Source: Bacteroidota bacterium
GTDB taxonomy: Bacteria > Bacteroidota > Bacteroidia > Chitinophagales > Chitinophagaceae
Reading direction: 5' to 3'
Length of the DNA stretch: 64,000 nt
Assembly: GCA_018267965.1 (NCBI GenBank)
Contig: JAFDXK010000003.1
Span: 124,001-188,000, forward strand
The notes below the pieces were generated by a model. The model was not told the origin of the DNA and did no database searches. It saw only the letters and a program-made list of their open reading frames with translations. A program made the translations under genes and the position numbers. Shown one piece after another: positions 19,412-29,930 of the stretch. Every line of letters starts with the position of its first letter. Position 1 is the stretch's first letter.

Positions 19412-19419
19412 TAACTTTG
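19412..19419 (+). promoter_or_regulatory. -7 element directly before dapF
   Basis: TAACTTTG matches TAnnTTTG exactly and ends 4 bp before the dapF ATG. Transcription starting at the usual distance would begin at or very near the start codon, giving a leaderless or nearly leaderless mRNA. The -33 element is not clear. Confidence 0.4.
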
Positions 19420-19423
19420 CATA

Positions 19424-20200
19424 ATGAATCTGCATTTTTATAAATACCAGGGGGCAGGTAATGATTTTATACTGATTGATAACAGGGACAAAAATGTCAG
19501 CCTCAACAAAACACAAATAGCATTTTTGTGCAACCGGAGATTTGGTATTGGTGCAGACGGACTTATGTTGCTTGAAAATATAGACGGTTTTGATTTCAAA
19601 ATGGTGTACTATAATGCAGATGGCAATGAAAGTACCATGTGCGGCAATGGCGGCAGGTGTATTACAGCATTTGCAAAAAACCTTGGTTTAATTGATAATG
19701 TAACTTCTTTTATAGCGATTGACGGCCCTCACAATGCAACTATCAACAACGATAATACCATAAGCCTGCAAATGGTAGATGTAAATGCTATTGATGCAGA
19801 CAATACACGCTCGATATTGAATACAGGTTCGCCGCATTACGTACTATACACTACTGACTTGCAAAATAAAGATGTGGTATCTGAAGGTAGAGCTATCCGT
19901 AACCGTATGGAATACCAGCCGGATGGCATTAATGTAAATTTTGTACAGCCGACTGAAGATGGCATCAGTGTTCGTACTTATGAGCGAGGTGTAGAAGACG
20001 AAACCTTGAGTTGCGGAACAGGAGTTACTGCTGCAGCCATTGCTACAAGCGGCAACAAAACCGGGAACTTCAATACATTTATCCATACCCCTGGAGGGAC
20101 ATTAACCGTATCTTTTACAAAACCGGAGCCGGGAAAGGCTTCTCATGTAATATTGCGTGGCCCTGCCGAATTTGTGTTTTCGGGAACAATTGCCTTATAA
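19424..20200 (+). CDS. dapF: Diaminopimelate epimerase
   Basis: Converts LL- to meso-diaminopimelate for lysine and peptidoglycan. At 258 aa it has both halves of the epimerase fold and both catalytic cysteines: one in MCGNGGRC and the other in LSCGTGVTAAA. The N-terminal YQGAGNDFILIDNRD is also conserved. Only an exact -7 box at 19412-19419 precedes it. The meso-DAP product links it functionally to mpl at 14.3 kb. Confidence 0.97.
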   Translation: MNLHFYKYQGAGNDFILIDNRDKNVSLNKTQIAFLCNRRFGIGADGLMLLENIDGFDFKMVYYNADGNESTMCGNGGRCITAFAKNLGLIDNVTSFIAIDGPHNATINNDNTISLQMVDVNAIDADNTRSILNTGSPHYVLYTTDLQNKDVVSEGRAIRNRMEYQPDGINVNFVQPTEDGISVRTYERGVEDETLSCGTGVTAAAIATSGNKTGNFNTFIHTPGGTLTVSFTKPEPGKASHVILRGPAEFVFSGTIAL

Positions 20201-20261
20201 TAGTTTTAACAGTTGCTATATTCGCATTGGAACAATAATTGCAACAGGAAAAGAAAACAAT

Positions 20262-20483
20262 ATGATGTCTACAATAAAAAAATTATCGCTTGTTATTATC
20301 TCCAGCCTTAGCATCTACAGTTGCAGCCCCAAAATGGCTCCCGAATCATCTGGTACAGGTAATAATGCAAGTGCTGTTTCTTCTACAGCAACACAACAAT
20401 CAAATGTATCTGCAACGCAAGAACCTCAGGTAAACTCAAGCAATCAAACGCAAGAACCTCAGCCAATGAGTGCAACGAAATAA
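20262..20483 (+). CDS. Small Ser/Thr/Gln-rich lipoprotein
   Basis: A 73-aa protein read from the ATG at 20262 (or 20265). The frame is open further upstream, but that part overlaps dapF and has no signal-like sequence. The N-terminus is basic plus hydrophobic with a lipobox ending in Cys (SIYSC). The mature part is low complexity (Ser, Thr, Gln, Asn) with a repeated TQEPQ motif. It is probably a surface or periplasmic lipoprotein tail of unknown role. Confidence 0.65.
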   Translation: MMSTIKKLSLVIISSLSIYSCSPKMAPESSGTGNNASAVSSTATQQSNVSATQEPQVNSSNQTQEPQPMSATK

Positions 20484-20485
20484 AA

Positions 20486-21109
20486 CTAGTTGCCTGTATT
20501 TACATAATTCTCTATAGGCTGGCGCTTAGCTATACTACGCGCCAGTGTCATTTCATCAGCGTATTCCAGTTCTCCCCCAAAAGATATACCACGCGCTATG
20601 GTTGTAATTTTCACAGGCAATCCCTGTATTTGCCTGGCTATATAATAAACTGTTGTATCACCTTCGATGGTAGGGCTTAAAGCCATTATCAGCTCCTCTA
20701 TTTGATTATCTTTTATTCGTTTGCGCAAGGTTTCGATATTTAATTGTTCGGGGCCAATACCATCTAATGGCGAAAGGATGCCTCCAAGCAAATGATATAA
20801 TCCATTGTATTGTTGAGTGCTTTCTATCGCTATTACATCACGGATTGTTTCTACCACACAAACCTGTGAATGATTGCGCGAAGGATTGGAACAGATAGCA
20901 CATATATCACCGTCTGATACATTATGGCATTGGCTGCAAAAACGAATTTCATTCCGCATACGCGATATGGCAGTAGTAAATGCATCAACACCGCCTTTTT
21001 CCATTTTCAAAATTTGCAACACCATTCGAAGGGCTGTTTTTTTACCTATACCCGGCAATTTGGCAAATTCCTGTACAGCATCTTCTATCAGCTTTGATGA
21101 AAAAATCAT
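20486..21109 (-). CDS. recR: Recombination protein RecR
   Basis: RecFOR-pathway DNA-binding clamp of 207 aa. It has the N-terminal helix-hairpin-helix (FAKLPGIGKKTALRMVL), the four-Cys zinc finger (CSQCHNVSDGDICAIC) and the Toprim domain (CVVETIRDVIAIE, YHLLGGILSPLDGIGP). Length is normal. The stop lies 3 bp from the stop of the convergent lipoprotein gene. Confidence 0.96.
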   Translation of the reverse strand: MIFSSKLIEDAVQEFAKLPGIGKKTALRMVLQILKMEKGGVDAFTTAISRMRNEIRFCSQCHNVSDGDICAICSNPSRNHSQVCVVETIRDVIAIESTQQYNGLYHLLGGILSPLDGIGPEQLNIETLRKRIKDNQIEELIMALSPTIEGDTTVYYIARQIQGLPVKITTIARGISFGGELEYADEMTLARSIAKRQPIENYVNTGN

Positions 21110-21142
21110 TAGGTGAAGTTACGACTGTATACATGAAAAAAT

Positions 21143-21167
21143 AAAGGGCAGATAAAATCTGCCCTTT
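21143..21167 (-). terminator. Intrinsic terminator
   Basis: Perfect 11-bp inverted repeat (21143-21153 and 21157-21167; core GGGCAGAT) with a 3-nt loop. On the minus strand it is followed by a T-rich run, so it terminates the T9SS-protein gene ending at 21190. It lies between that gene and recR. Confidence 0.8.
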
Positions 21168-21189
21168 AAAATATTATAGAATATTATTC

Positions 21190-21966
21190 TTATTGTACGC
21201 TTACTTTACTAATTATGTGTTGTTCGTTGTAGTAAAGTTCTGCAGTGTACATGCCCTGAGCTAAATTGCTCACATCAAGTGAGAACTCCTGATTTCCAGA
21301 TAATGTACCCATATCTTTTTGCAATACTACTTTACCTGTAACATCGCGCATAACAACTTGTGTTTTTGATGATGCACCGAAATCAAATTTTACATTCAAT
21401 TTGCCTGAAGCAGGGTTAGGATACAAGATAAAACCATCAGCATTGTTGGTTACAGTATTGATACCAGTTACCCAGAATGTAAGAACAACTGATGTACAAA
21501 GTTTGTTATTACCAACAGGATCAGTTACAGTACCGTTAGCTGCTGGTATTTTAGTCCAGATACTATCACACCACTGATAGCTGCTGTTAGTACTTGAAGA
21601 AGTAACACTGCTGCTTGGTGTTAACGTAACAGCTCCTGAAGAAGGATAAATGCTTATAGAGCTATCTTTTTTAAGGCTTTGGCCTGTAGGGAAGCCAAAA
21701 ATATAGTTGGTACCATAAGCTGAACGAATCAAAAGAGAATCTCCCGCTTTCAATGAATCCGGACCAGTATTCTTAATGGTGAAAGTAAAGTAATATTTAG
21801 AGGTACCACCTGCATCTGCCAATATTTTTTCACCAGTTGCGATAGAATGAGTTGTGGTTGTAGTTCCGATGCCGTGAGCTGTAATAGTAAGATCACAATT
21901 TCTTTGCGCAAAAGAACTTGCAGCAGTGGCCATTGAAAGAATTAATAATAAGTAAATACGCTTCAT
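21190..21966 (-). CDS. T9SS-sorted secreted protein
   Basis: A 258-aa protein from the ATG at 21966; the upstream in-frame ATG at 22035 adds 23 residues in front of an obvious signal peptide (MKRIYLLLILSMATAASSFA). The middle is Thr/Ser-rich and beta-type without a recognised domain. The last 75-80 residues are a type A T9SS C-terminal domain: ILYPNPASGKLNVKF, a VVMRDVTGKVV strand and the LAQGMYTAELY motif. The protein should cross the outer membrane through PorSS and stay at the cell surface or be released. Confidence 0.88.
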   Translation of the reverse strand: MKRIYLLLILSMATAASSFAQRNCDLTITAHGIGTTTTTHSIATGEKILADAGGTSKYYFTFTIKNTGPDSLKAGDSLLIRSAYGTNYIFGFPTGQSLKKDSSISIYPSSGAVTLTPSSSVTSSSTNSSYQWCDSIWTKIPAANGTVTDPVGNNKLCTSVVLTFWVTGINTVTNNADGFILYPNPASGKLNVKFDFGASSKTQVVMRDVTGKVVLQKDMGTLSGNQEFSLDVSNLAQGMYTAELYYNEQHIISKVSVQ

Positions 21967-22131
21967 AAACTGAGGTTTTTTGTGTGTGAGTGCTAAAGAT
22001 ATAAAAGTTTTTGAAAAAACCATCAGGCTGAACACCTTATTCAGGCTACCGATTACTCATTTTTTAACCCCCAGATAATGAATGACAAAAAACTGTGATT
22101 CGGATGACAAACCATGCTGATTTTATATTAA

Positions 22132-22458
22132 TCAGCGCAATTTTTGATTGTTTTGGTGTCTTTCCTTGTCTCGTTTTGTCTTCTTATCGAAGTTTTTTTG
22201 CAGTGCGTCGGTAAGATTTACCCCTGTTTGGTTAGCCAGGCATAGCAAAACCCATAATACATCAGCCATTTCATCTGCAAGTTCTTTTTGTTTATCAGAT
22301 TCTTTAAATGACTGTTCTCCATACTGACGAACCATCAGGCGGGCTAACTCCCCCGTTTCTTCCATCAAAATACCAAGGTTCGTAAGTTCCCCGTAATATT
22401 TAACACCTATTGTACGTATCCATTCATCCACTTTCTGCTGTGCTTCCTGTATGGTCAT
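22132..22458 (-). CDS. MazG-like nucleotide pyrophosphohydrolase
   Basis: A 108-aa all-alpha NTP pyrophosphatase from the ATG at 22458 (an ATG at 22509 would add 17 residues before the conserved MTIQEAQQKVDEW). The EExxE-type metal site is visible as EETGEL and the downstream ELADEMADVLW. Family members hydrolyse non-canonical or damaged NTPs. It stands alone, with a MoxR gene diverging upstream. Confidence 0.88.
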   Translation of the reverse strand: MTIQEAQQKVDEWIRTIGVKYYGELTNLGILMEETGELARLMVRQYGEQSFKESDKQKELADEMADVLWVLLCLANQTGVNLTDALQKNFDKKTKRDKERHQNNQKLR

Positions 22459-22604
22459 GATTTGAGATTTTATAATTATCCGAATGTGATTTTCAGGGTT
22501 ATTTGTCAATTTTCACAAAATAATAGAAATTACCTGTCTATTTTTAGATAAACTAATCAATACGGTTTGCGAGATACTGCAAATCATAATCAGACATATT
22601 ACAC

Positions 22605-23567
22605 ATGAATTATAGTTCGGATATAGATGCAGCCAAAGCATTAAAGGAAAAATATGAATCCATACGCAACGCGATAGGGAAGGTAATAGTTGGCCAGGAT
22701 GATGTTATTCATAAACTCATCATTTCTATTCTTTGTAATGGACATAGTTTGCTGGTGGGTGTGCCCGGACTGGCTAAAACCCTTCTGGTGAAAACTGTAT
22801 CCGATGTATTAGACCTGTCTTTTAAGCGCATACAGTTTACCCCTGACCTGATGCCGAGTGACATTATAGGTGCTGAGATACTTGATGAAAGCAGGCATTT
22901 TCGTTTCGTAAAAGGCCCGGTATTCGCCAATATCATTCTGGCCGATGAGATAAACCGTACTCCACCTAAAACACAATCGGCTTTACTTGAAGCCATGCAG
23001 GAACGTAATGTTACTGCCGGAGGTACAGTATATAAATTACCTGCACCATTTTTTGTGCTCGCCACACAAAACCCAATAGAGCAAGAAGGTACATATCCAT
23101 TGCCTGAAGCACAGCTGGACCGTTTCATGTTCCAGATATGGTTGGATTATCCAAGTTTTAAGGAAGAAGTAACCATTGTACGTAATACTACCGGTGCTAT
23201 GGATGCAGTATTGCCTAAAGTAATGACAGGGGAAGACATTCTTTATTTTCAGGAATTGGTAAGGCGCGTACCTGTACCCGATAATGTATTAGAATATGCT
23301 GTAACATTGGTACATAAAACACGTCCTGCTAATAATGCAGCACCCGAATCTGCTAAACAATATATATCGTATGGTGCTGGTCCACGTGCATCGCAGTATC
23401 TGATACTTGGTGCCAAATGCAATGCTTTGCTCAATGGTAAATATTCTCCTGATATTGAAGATGTACAAGCGATGGCATTGTCAGTCTTGAGACACCGTGT
23501 TGTAAGAAATTATAAGGCTGAGGCTGAAGGTATTACTCAGGAACAATTGATTAAAGGACTCCTATAA
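22605..23567 (+). CDS. MoxR-family AAA+ ATPase
   Basis: A 320-aa AAA+ chaperone-like ATPase. Walker A is GVPGLAKT (about 54-61), Walker B with the following acidic residue is ILADEINRTPPKTQSALLEAMQE, sensor 1 is FFVLATQNP and the arginine-containing end is GAGPRASQYLILGAKC. MoxR proteins usually mature or activate metal enzymes together with a DUF58/VWA gene. Here a DUF1569-like gene follows after 9 bp and no VWA partner is adjacent. Confidence 0.93.
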   Translation: MNYSSDIDAAKALKEKYESIRNAIGKVIVGQDDVIHKLIISILCNGHSLLVGVPGLAKTLLVKTVSDVLDLSFKRIQFTPDLMPSDIIGAEILDESRHFRFVKGPVFANIILADEINRTPPKTQSALLEAMQERNVTAGGTVYKLPAPFFVLATQNPIEQEGTYPLPEAQLDRFMFQIWLDYPSFKEEVTIVRNTTGAMDAVLPKVMTGEDILYFQELVRRVPVPDNVLEYAVTLVHKTRPANNAAPESAKQYISYGAGPRASQYLILGAKCNALLNGKYSPDIEDVQAMALSVLRHRVVRNYKAEAEGITQEQLIKGLL

Positions 23568-23576
23568 ATTTCAACA

Positions 23577-24047
23577 ATGGATAACATACAAGCAAAGGCC
23601 GATTTCTTAAAGAACGATTATGTAAAACTTCTGTCTGACATCAATCCGGATACAAAAGGGGTATGGGGCAAGATGAACGTGCACCAAATGATAGAGCATA
23701 TGAGTTATTCATTCAGACAGGCTAACGGAAAGGATACTTATACCTTAATAACACCTGAAGAAAATGTACCTAAGATGCAAGCCTTCCTGATGAGCGAAAA
23801 ACCTTTTCGTGAAAATACACCTAATGTACTGATAGGCGACAATACTATACCCGTTGTTCATTCTGACATCAAAGATTCATTGAAAGAGCTACAGAATGAG
23901 ATTAACCATTTTTTTGAAGTATATAAAAAAGAAGGCAAAACACTCACCAATCCTTTCTTCGGTTCCTTAGATTACACTTTGCAGGTACAACTATTACACA
24001 AACATGCCTGGCACCATTTGAGACAGTTTGGGGTTGAGGCGAATTGA
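23577..24047 (+). CDS. DUF1569/DinB-superfamily protein
   Basis: A 156-aa protein with the MNVHQMIEHMSYSF helix near residue 35 and a C-terminal QVQLLHKHAWHHLRQFG containing the three His that mark DinB-like metal sites. The family in Bacteroidota is annotated DUF1569, with no known activity. It is probably translated with the MoxR gene given the 9-bp gap. Confidence 0.75.
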   Translation: MDNIQAKADFLKNDYVKLLSDINPDTKGVWGKMNVHQMIEHMSYSFRQANGKDTYTLITPEENVPKMQAFLMSEKPFRENTPNVLIGDNTIPVVHSDIKDSLKELQNEINHFFEVYKKEGKTLTNPFFGSLDYTLQVQLLHKHAWHHLRQFGVEAN

Positions 24048-24089
24048 TAATATTACAAGCTATATTAACTCATTATCTTTAATGTACAG

Positions 24090-24824
24090 ATGCGCATAGT
24101 TATTTGTACATACATTAGTTGTTTGCTTTTGCTGGCAGCCTGCAGCAACCAGTATCACATTACAGGCCACTCAGACAAACAGTATGCAGTATCTAACACA
24201 GGGGATAGTAACATGTTGAAATTCCTGCAGCCATATAAACAAAGTATGGATTCTCAATTCAGTGTTATTCTCGGCAGATGCGATACGATACTCTATAAAT
24301 CTCAACCTGAGTGCACTCTTGGGAATTTTATGGTGGACGCTATGACAGAAGCGTTACGAAAAAAAGATGCCACAATTGAAGCAGGTGTATTTAATTATGG
24401 CGGTATTCGTCTTCCATATATCGGAACGGGAGATATTACACTTGGCAAGATTTTTGAATTAATGCCTTTTGATAATCTTGTATGTATCATAGACATACCA
24501 GGCGACACAATGCTTAAATTTTGTAATCATATAGCGGCTTACGGCGGGTGGCCTGTGAATGGTATTCAGTTTACGATAAAAGACAAACAAGCACAGCAAA
24601 TAGTGATTAATGGCAAGCCTCTTGATACTCATAAAACTTACCACATAGCTGTCAATGATTACATAGCAGGCGGAGGAGATAACTGTAGTTTTTTTATTAA
24701 CCTGCACAAACAAACAGAAAACATCCTGATACGCGACATACTTATCGCTTATATCAAAACACTATCAAAACAAAACAGGCCTTTGCATCCGTATATAGAA
24801 AAAAGAATTCAGAATGCAGGATAG
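24090..24824 (+). CDS. 5'-nucleotidase C-terminal domain lipoprotein
   Basis: A 244-aa lipoprotein (lipobox LLAAC near residue 18) that consists of only the substrate-binding C-terminal domain of UshA-like 5'-nucleotidases: SQPECTLGNFMVDAM, GVFNYGGIR, ITLGKIFELMPFDNLV and VAVNDYIAGGGDNC-type strands are visible. The catalytic N-terminal domain is absent here and is encoded by the next gene, whose ATG lies inside this one (11-bp overlap). The two are therefore translationally coupled halves of one enzyme. Confidence 0.88.
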   Translation: MRIVICTYISCLLLLAACSNQYHITGHSDKQYAVSNTGDSNMLKFLQPYKQSMDSQFSVILGRCDTILYKSQPECTLGNFMVDAMTEALRKKDATIEAGVFNYGGIRLPYIGTGDITLGKIFELMPFDNLVCIIDIPGDTMLKFCNHIAAYGGWPVNGIQFTIKDKQAQQIVINGKPLDTHKTYHIAVNDYIAGGGDNCSFFINLHKQTENILIRDILIAYIKTLSKQNRPLHPYIEKRIQNAG

Positions 24825-25749
24825 GAGGAGTTTTATTAAGAAAGCAACAATTGGCGGCGGACTGCTTCTGGCAGGAGGTTTCCCTTTCGAAAGTTTTGCA
24901 GGAGAAAGAATACAAAAATTAACCATTCTACATACCAACGATGTGCATAGCCGGTTAGAACCCTTCCCGATGGATGGAGGTAAGTACGAAGGCCAGGGAG
25001 GTGCTGCTGCTCGTGCAGCTTTGATATCACAAATCAGAAAGGAAGAAGAACATGTATTGCTTTTAGATGCTGGTGATATTTTCCAGGGTACACCTTACTT
25101 TAACATGTATAAAGGCGAGCCTGAAATAAAAGCCATGAGTATGATGCGATATGATGCTTGCACTATGGGCAATCATGATTTTGATGCAGGTGTAGAAGGT
25201 TTTGCCAAACAATTACCCAATGCAAATTTTCAGGTACTGATTGCCAATTATGACTTTACAGGTACTGCACTGGAAGGACAAACTCAACCATATACTATTA
25301 TCGAAAAAGGGAAGCTACGAATAGGTATTTTCGGATTGGGTATAGAATTGCAGGGATTAGTTTCACCTAATGCATTCGGATTGACAAAATACTTAGACCC
25401 GATACCAGTTGCAAATGCCACAGCAGAATTGTTGAAACGGAGAAAAAACTGTGACATGGTAATTTGTTTGTCACATTTGGGATATGAATATCAAAACAAT
25501 AAAGTAAGTGATGTAATACTTGGAAAAGAATCTACCAATATTGACCTGATACTTGGCGGACATACACATACTTTTCTTGATCATCCAACAGTGGTAAGAG
25601 ACAAAAATGGTGCAGAAGTTACCATTAACCAGGTAGGATGGGCAGGCGTAAGGATGGGTAGGTTAGATTACTTTTTCAGTAGTAAAAATGGTTCCGAACT
25701 CTCCAATTCCCAATCTGTAATCATTAACAAAGAAACAAGCGCAAAATGA
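24814..25749 (+). CDS. Metallophosphatase half of a 5'-nucleotidase
   Basis: A 311-aa calcineurin-like metallophosphatase, the N-terminal catalytic domain of UshA-type 5'-nucleotidases without the C-terminal one. Metal and catalytic motifs: LHTNDVHSRLEP, LLDAGDIFQGTPYF, CTMGNHDFD, ICLSHLGYEY and LGGHTHTF. The N-terminus reads RRSFIKK followed by a hydrophobic stretch, so Tat export is likely. It is coupled to the preceding lipoprotein that carries the substrate domain; together they would hydrolyse nucleotides or related phosphates in the periplasm. Confidence 0.9.
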   Translation: MQDRRSFIKKATIGGGLLLAGGFPFESFAGERIQKLTILHTNDVHSRLEPFPMDGGKYEGQGGAAARAALISQIRKEEEHVLLLDAGDIFQGTPYFNMYKGEPEIKAMSMMRYDACTMGNHDFDAGVEGFAKQLPNANFQVLIANYDFTGTALEGQTQPYTIIEKGKLRIGIFGLGIELQGLVSPNAFGLTKYLDPIPVANATAELLKRRKNCDMVICLSHLGYEYQNNKVSDVILGKESTNIDLILGGHTHTFLDHPTVVRDKNGAEVTINQVGWAGVRMGRLDYFFSSKNGSELSNSQSVIINKETSAK

Positions 25750-25982
25750 TTTTTTTTTTCAACAAATTGTTAGAAATTCGTCATCCCGCTAAACTAACAG
25801 GTTTAGGGGAATGATTGAAACAGTGCTACCGATAGCGTGGATATAATTTAAGCAAATTTTGGTAATGTATTGCAAGAAAGACCCGGCAAAAAAGAACATA
25901 TTTTTTCCGGCAAAAAAATCGTCGCTTTATAATTACCGTTTAACAAAAAATGTTGTTACCTTAAAGAACGAGTTGCCAAACA

Positions 25983-27464
25983 ATGGATAATAACCTTTAC
26001 GATACCTCCTCTAACAAAGTACTTAACGAAGCAGAAGCCGCATGGGAAAAGTGTCTTAATATTATTAAAGACAATGTGAACTGGCGTACGTACCAAACAT
26101 GGTTCGAACCGATAAAGGCTGCTGCACTGAATGCTAACATTCTTACGTTACAAGTACCCAGTCAATTTTTTTACGAATGGCTTGAGGAACACTATGTAGA
26201 GTTATTGGGTAAAACCATCAAACGTGTTTTAGGTAAAGACGGAAGATTAGAATACAGGATATTAATGGAAGGCAATAACGCACAACGCAATCCTGCTTCT
26301 ATTAATATTCCGGGCAGTACCTACAACAAACCTGCTAAGGATAACAATTTTGTGGATATGCCATTAAAATGGGATGACCCGCATAATATAAAAACACCTT
26401 ATGCAATTCCGGGATTGAAGCGTATGCAGATAGACCCGCAATTGAACGCCAACTATACATTTGAAAATTATGTAGAAGGTGATTGTAATCGTGTTGCCCG
26501 TTCAGCAGGTATACACGTGGCACAAAAACCGGGAGCTACAGCCTTCAACCCGCTGGTAATATTTGGTGGTGTAGGTTGGGGCAAAACGCACCTTGTGCAG
26601 GCAATAGGCAATGAAGTACGCAGGCTGCACCCTAACAAAGCAGTATTATACGTAAGTGCTGAGAAATTCATCAACCAGTTCATAGAACACTCAAAGAATA
26701 ATGAAGTAAATGATTTCATCCACTTCTATCAACTGATAGACGTATTGATACTGGATGATATCCATTTATTTGTTCCGGCTACCAAAACGCAGGATGTATT
26801 CTTTGCCATATTCAATCACTTGCATCAAAGTGGTAAACAAATCATTCTCACCAGCGATACTCCTCCAAAAGATCTGGAAGGTATGCAAGAGCGTTTGTTG
26901 AGCCGTTTCCGCTGGGGTTTGAATACAGACATACAATCTCCTGACTTTGAAACACGCCAGCATATATTGCAGGTGAAGATGAGGCAGGAAGGTTTGGAAA
27001 TACCTGATGAAGTAGTAAAATATGTAGCCTATAATGTACAGAGCAATGTACGCGAACTGGAAGGTGCGTTGATAGCACTATTTGCACAGGCTACGTTAAA
27101 TAAGAAAGAAATAGATATAGACTTAGCAAAACGTGTGATGAAGAACTTCGTTAAGACTTCTGCACGCGAGCTGACTATTGAGAATATACAAAAAATGGTA
27201 TGTGATTATTTCCACTTGCCTTACGACAGGTTGCTGGCTAAAACCCGCAAGCGTGAAGTGGTACAGGCTCGTCAAATAACGATGTACCTGGCAAAGAAAT
27301 TCACCAAGAGCTCTTTAAAAAATATCGGAGAACACTTTGGAGGTTTTGACCATACGACTGTAATACACTCTTGTCAAACGGTTGAAAACCTTATGGATAC
27401 TGACTCTGAGTACAAAGAGCATATGCTTGAACTGCAACAAAAAGTGCAATTAGCGAGCATATAA
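25983..27464 (+). CDS. dnaA: Chromosomal replication initiator DnaA
   Basis: A 493-aa initiator with all four domains: N-terminal domain I (about 10-85), a linker, the AAA+ domain with Walker A GGVGWGKTHLVQAIG, Walker B VLILDDIHLF and the arginine finger region LSRFRWGL, and the C-terminal DNA-binding domain ending GGFDHTTVIHSCQTVENL. In the DnaA-box-contacting signature the Arg of the E. coli GRDHTT is Phe here. The 233-bp region upstream has no clear DnaA boxes. Confidence 0.97.
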   Translation: MDNNLYDTSSNKVLNEAEAAWEKCLNIIKDNVNWRTYQTWFEPIKAAALNANILTLQVPSQFFYEWLEEHYVELLGKTIKRVLGKDGRLEYRILMEGNNAQRNPASINIPGSTYNKPAKDNNFVDMPLKWDDPHNIKTPYAIPGLKRMQIDPQLNANYTFENYVEGDCNRVARSAGIHVAQKPGATAFNPLVIFGGVGWGKTHLVQAIGNEVRRLHPNKAVLYVSAEKFINQFIEHSKNNEVNDFIHFYQLIDVLILDDIHLFVPATKTQDVFFAIFNHLHQSGKQIILTSDTPPKDLEGMQERLLSRFRWGLNTDIQSPDFETRQHILQVKMRQEGLEIPDEVVKYVAYNVQSNVRELEGALIALFAQATLNKKEIDIDLAKRVMKNFVKTSARELTIENIQKMVCDYFHLPYDRLLAKTRKREVVQARQITMYLAKKFTKSSLKNIGEHFGGFDHTTVIHSCQTVENLMDTDSEYKEHMLELQQKVQLASI

Positions 27465-27483
27465 TTTACGGTCAAAAATATCT

Positions 27484-27513
27484 TTTGTTATTTCGTGAAT
27501 ACCGCTATCTTTG
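27484..27513 (+). promoter_or_regulatory. Promoter of the tRNA-Ser/tRNA-Pro operon
   Basis: TTTG at 27484-27487, an 18-bp spacer and TATCTTTG at 27506-27513 match the Bacteroidota consensus. It lies 67 bp before tRNA-Ser and 20 bp after dnaA. Confidence 0.85.
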
Positions 27514-27580
27514 CAGTCCCCAAAACGGGACAACAAAACGGCTAACACACGCTGTAGGCTTAGCTTACAGAATAATAAAA

Positions 27581-27663
27581 GGTGAGGTGGGTGAGAGGCC
27601 GAAACCAACAGTTTGCTAAACTGTCGTACGGGTCAAACCGTACCGAGGGTTCGAATCCCTCCC

Positions 27664-27669
<6 letters not shown>
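27581..27669 (+). tRNA. tRNA-Ser (GCU anticodon)
   Basis: 89 nt with a 7-bp acceptor stem (GGTGAGG with CCTCACC), a discriminator G, a long variable arm typical of class II tRNA-Ser, the T loop GGTTCGAATCC and the anticodon loop TTGCTAA. The anticodon GCU reads AGC/AGU. No CCA is encoded. Confidence 0.95.
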
Positions 27670-29324
<1,655 letters not shown>

Positions 29325-29328
<4 letters not shown>

Positions 29329-29573
29329 GCTGCTTGTTTTAGGTCAGTTTTGATGTCCGTGCTTACTATAACTACTTGATTATCAATTACTATGCCATTT
29401 TGATGACATACATAATCAAAAAGTATAACAGCCAGTTTTTCAATGGTTTGTATCGCATTTAAAGCCTGTTCATCTGATAGGTTTTCACAACCTCTATACG
29501 ATTTGAGTTTCTCTATCGTAAGATTGTTTTCTTTGGTCAAAGGTTTTTCTACATACGTTTTCATAGTCTGCAT
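29325..29573 (-). CDS. Small protein of unknown function upstream of the integrase
   Basis: 82 aa (or 79 from a second Met at residue 4), charged N-terminus and a helical middle (SDEQALNAIQTIEKLAVILFDYV). It overlaps the recombinase start in an ATGA arrangement, so it is translationally coupled to it. Position suggests a recombination directionality or accessory factor, but no motif supports that. Confidence 0.65.
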
Positions 29574-29668
29574 AAAGGCTGATTAGTAAGCCTTTATGCA
29601 AACCTATTGTTGTCGAAAAAACTGCTTTCCGTATTAGGGTTTAAATTCCGTATTTGGATGTGAACTTC

Positions 29669-29896
29669 TTAATATTCCTTTAAATCGTCTTTCAGGTTTT
29701 TAGGGAAACCTAATTTTCTAAAGATGATGTCAACTTGGTTTACAGTAAAATACCTACCCCTTTTTTCTCCGATTTCTTCCTTGAATGGTTGTATCCAGTT
29801 TAATAGTGTTTTCTTGCTAACCCCATATAGCTGCGTCAATTCTTTATAACTGTAGGGTCTAACTTGACGCTGGGATAGATTGGTAATTGGTTCCAT
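29669..29896 (-). CDS. Small HTH protein (excisionase/MerR-like), paralogue of 42194
   Basis: 75 aa. A helix-turn-helix-like segment YSYKELTQLYGVSKKTLLNWIQPF is followed by EIGEKRGRYFTVNQVDIIFRKLGFP. The same pattern is found in the 74-aa protein at 42194-42418. This looks like a small winged-helix DNA-binding protein of the excisionase type. It is placed two genes upstream of the recombinase on the same strand, which suits an excisionase or integration regulator. Confidence 0.75.
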   Translation of the reverse strand: MEPITNLSQRQVRPYSYKELTQLYGVSKKTLLNWIQPFKEEIGEKRGRYFTVNQVDIIFRKLGFPKNLKDDLKEY

Positions 29897-29930
29897 AATG
29901 CGCTCTAATTTTTGTTTATTGTTCTTTAAA

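Noticed and set aside
22709-23128. 139-aa antisense frame in the MoxR gene
   Set aside because: The + strand has a clear AAA+ protein; the antisense has no family.
25750-25982. Origin of replication upstream of dnaA
   Set aside because: No TTATCCACA-like DnaA boxes and no clear AT-rich unwinding repeats; being next to dnaA is not enough.
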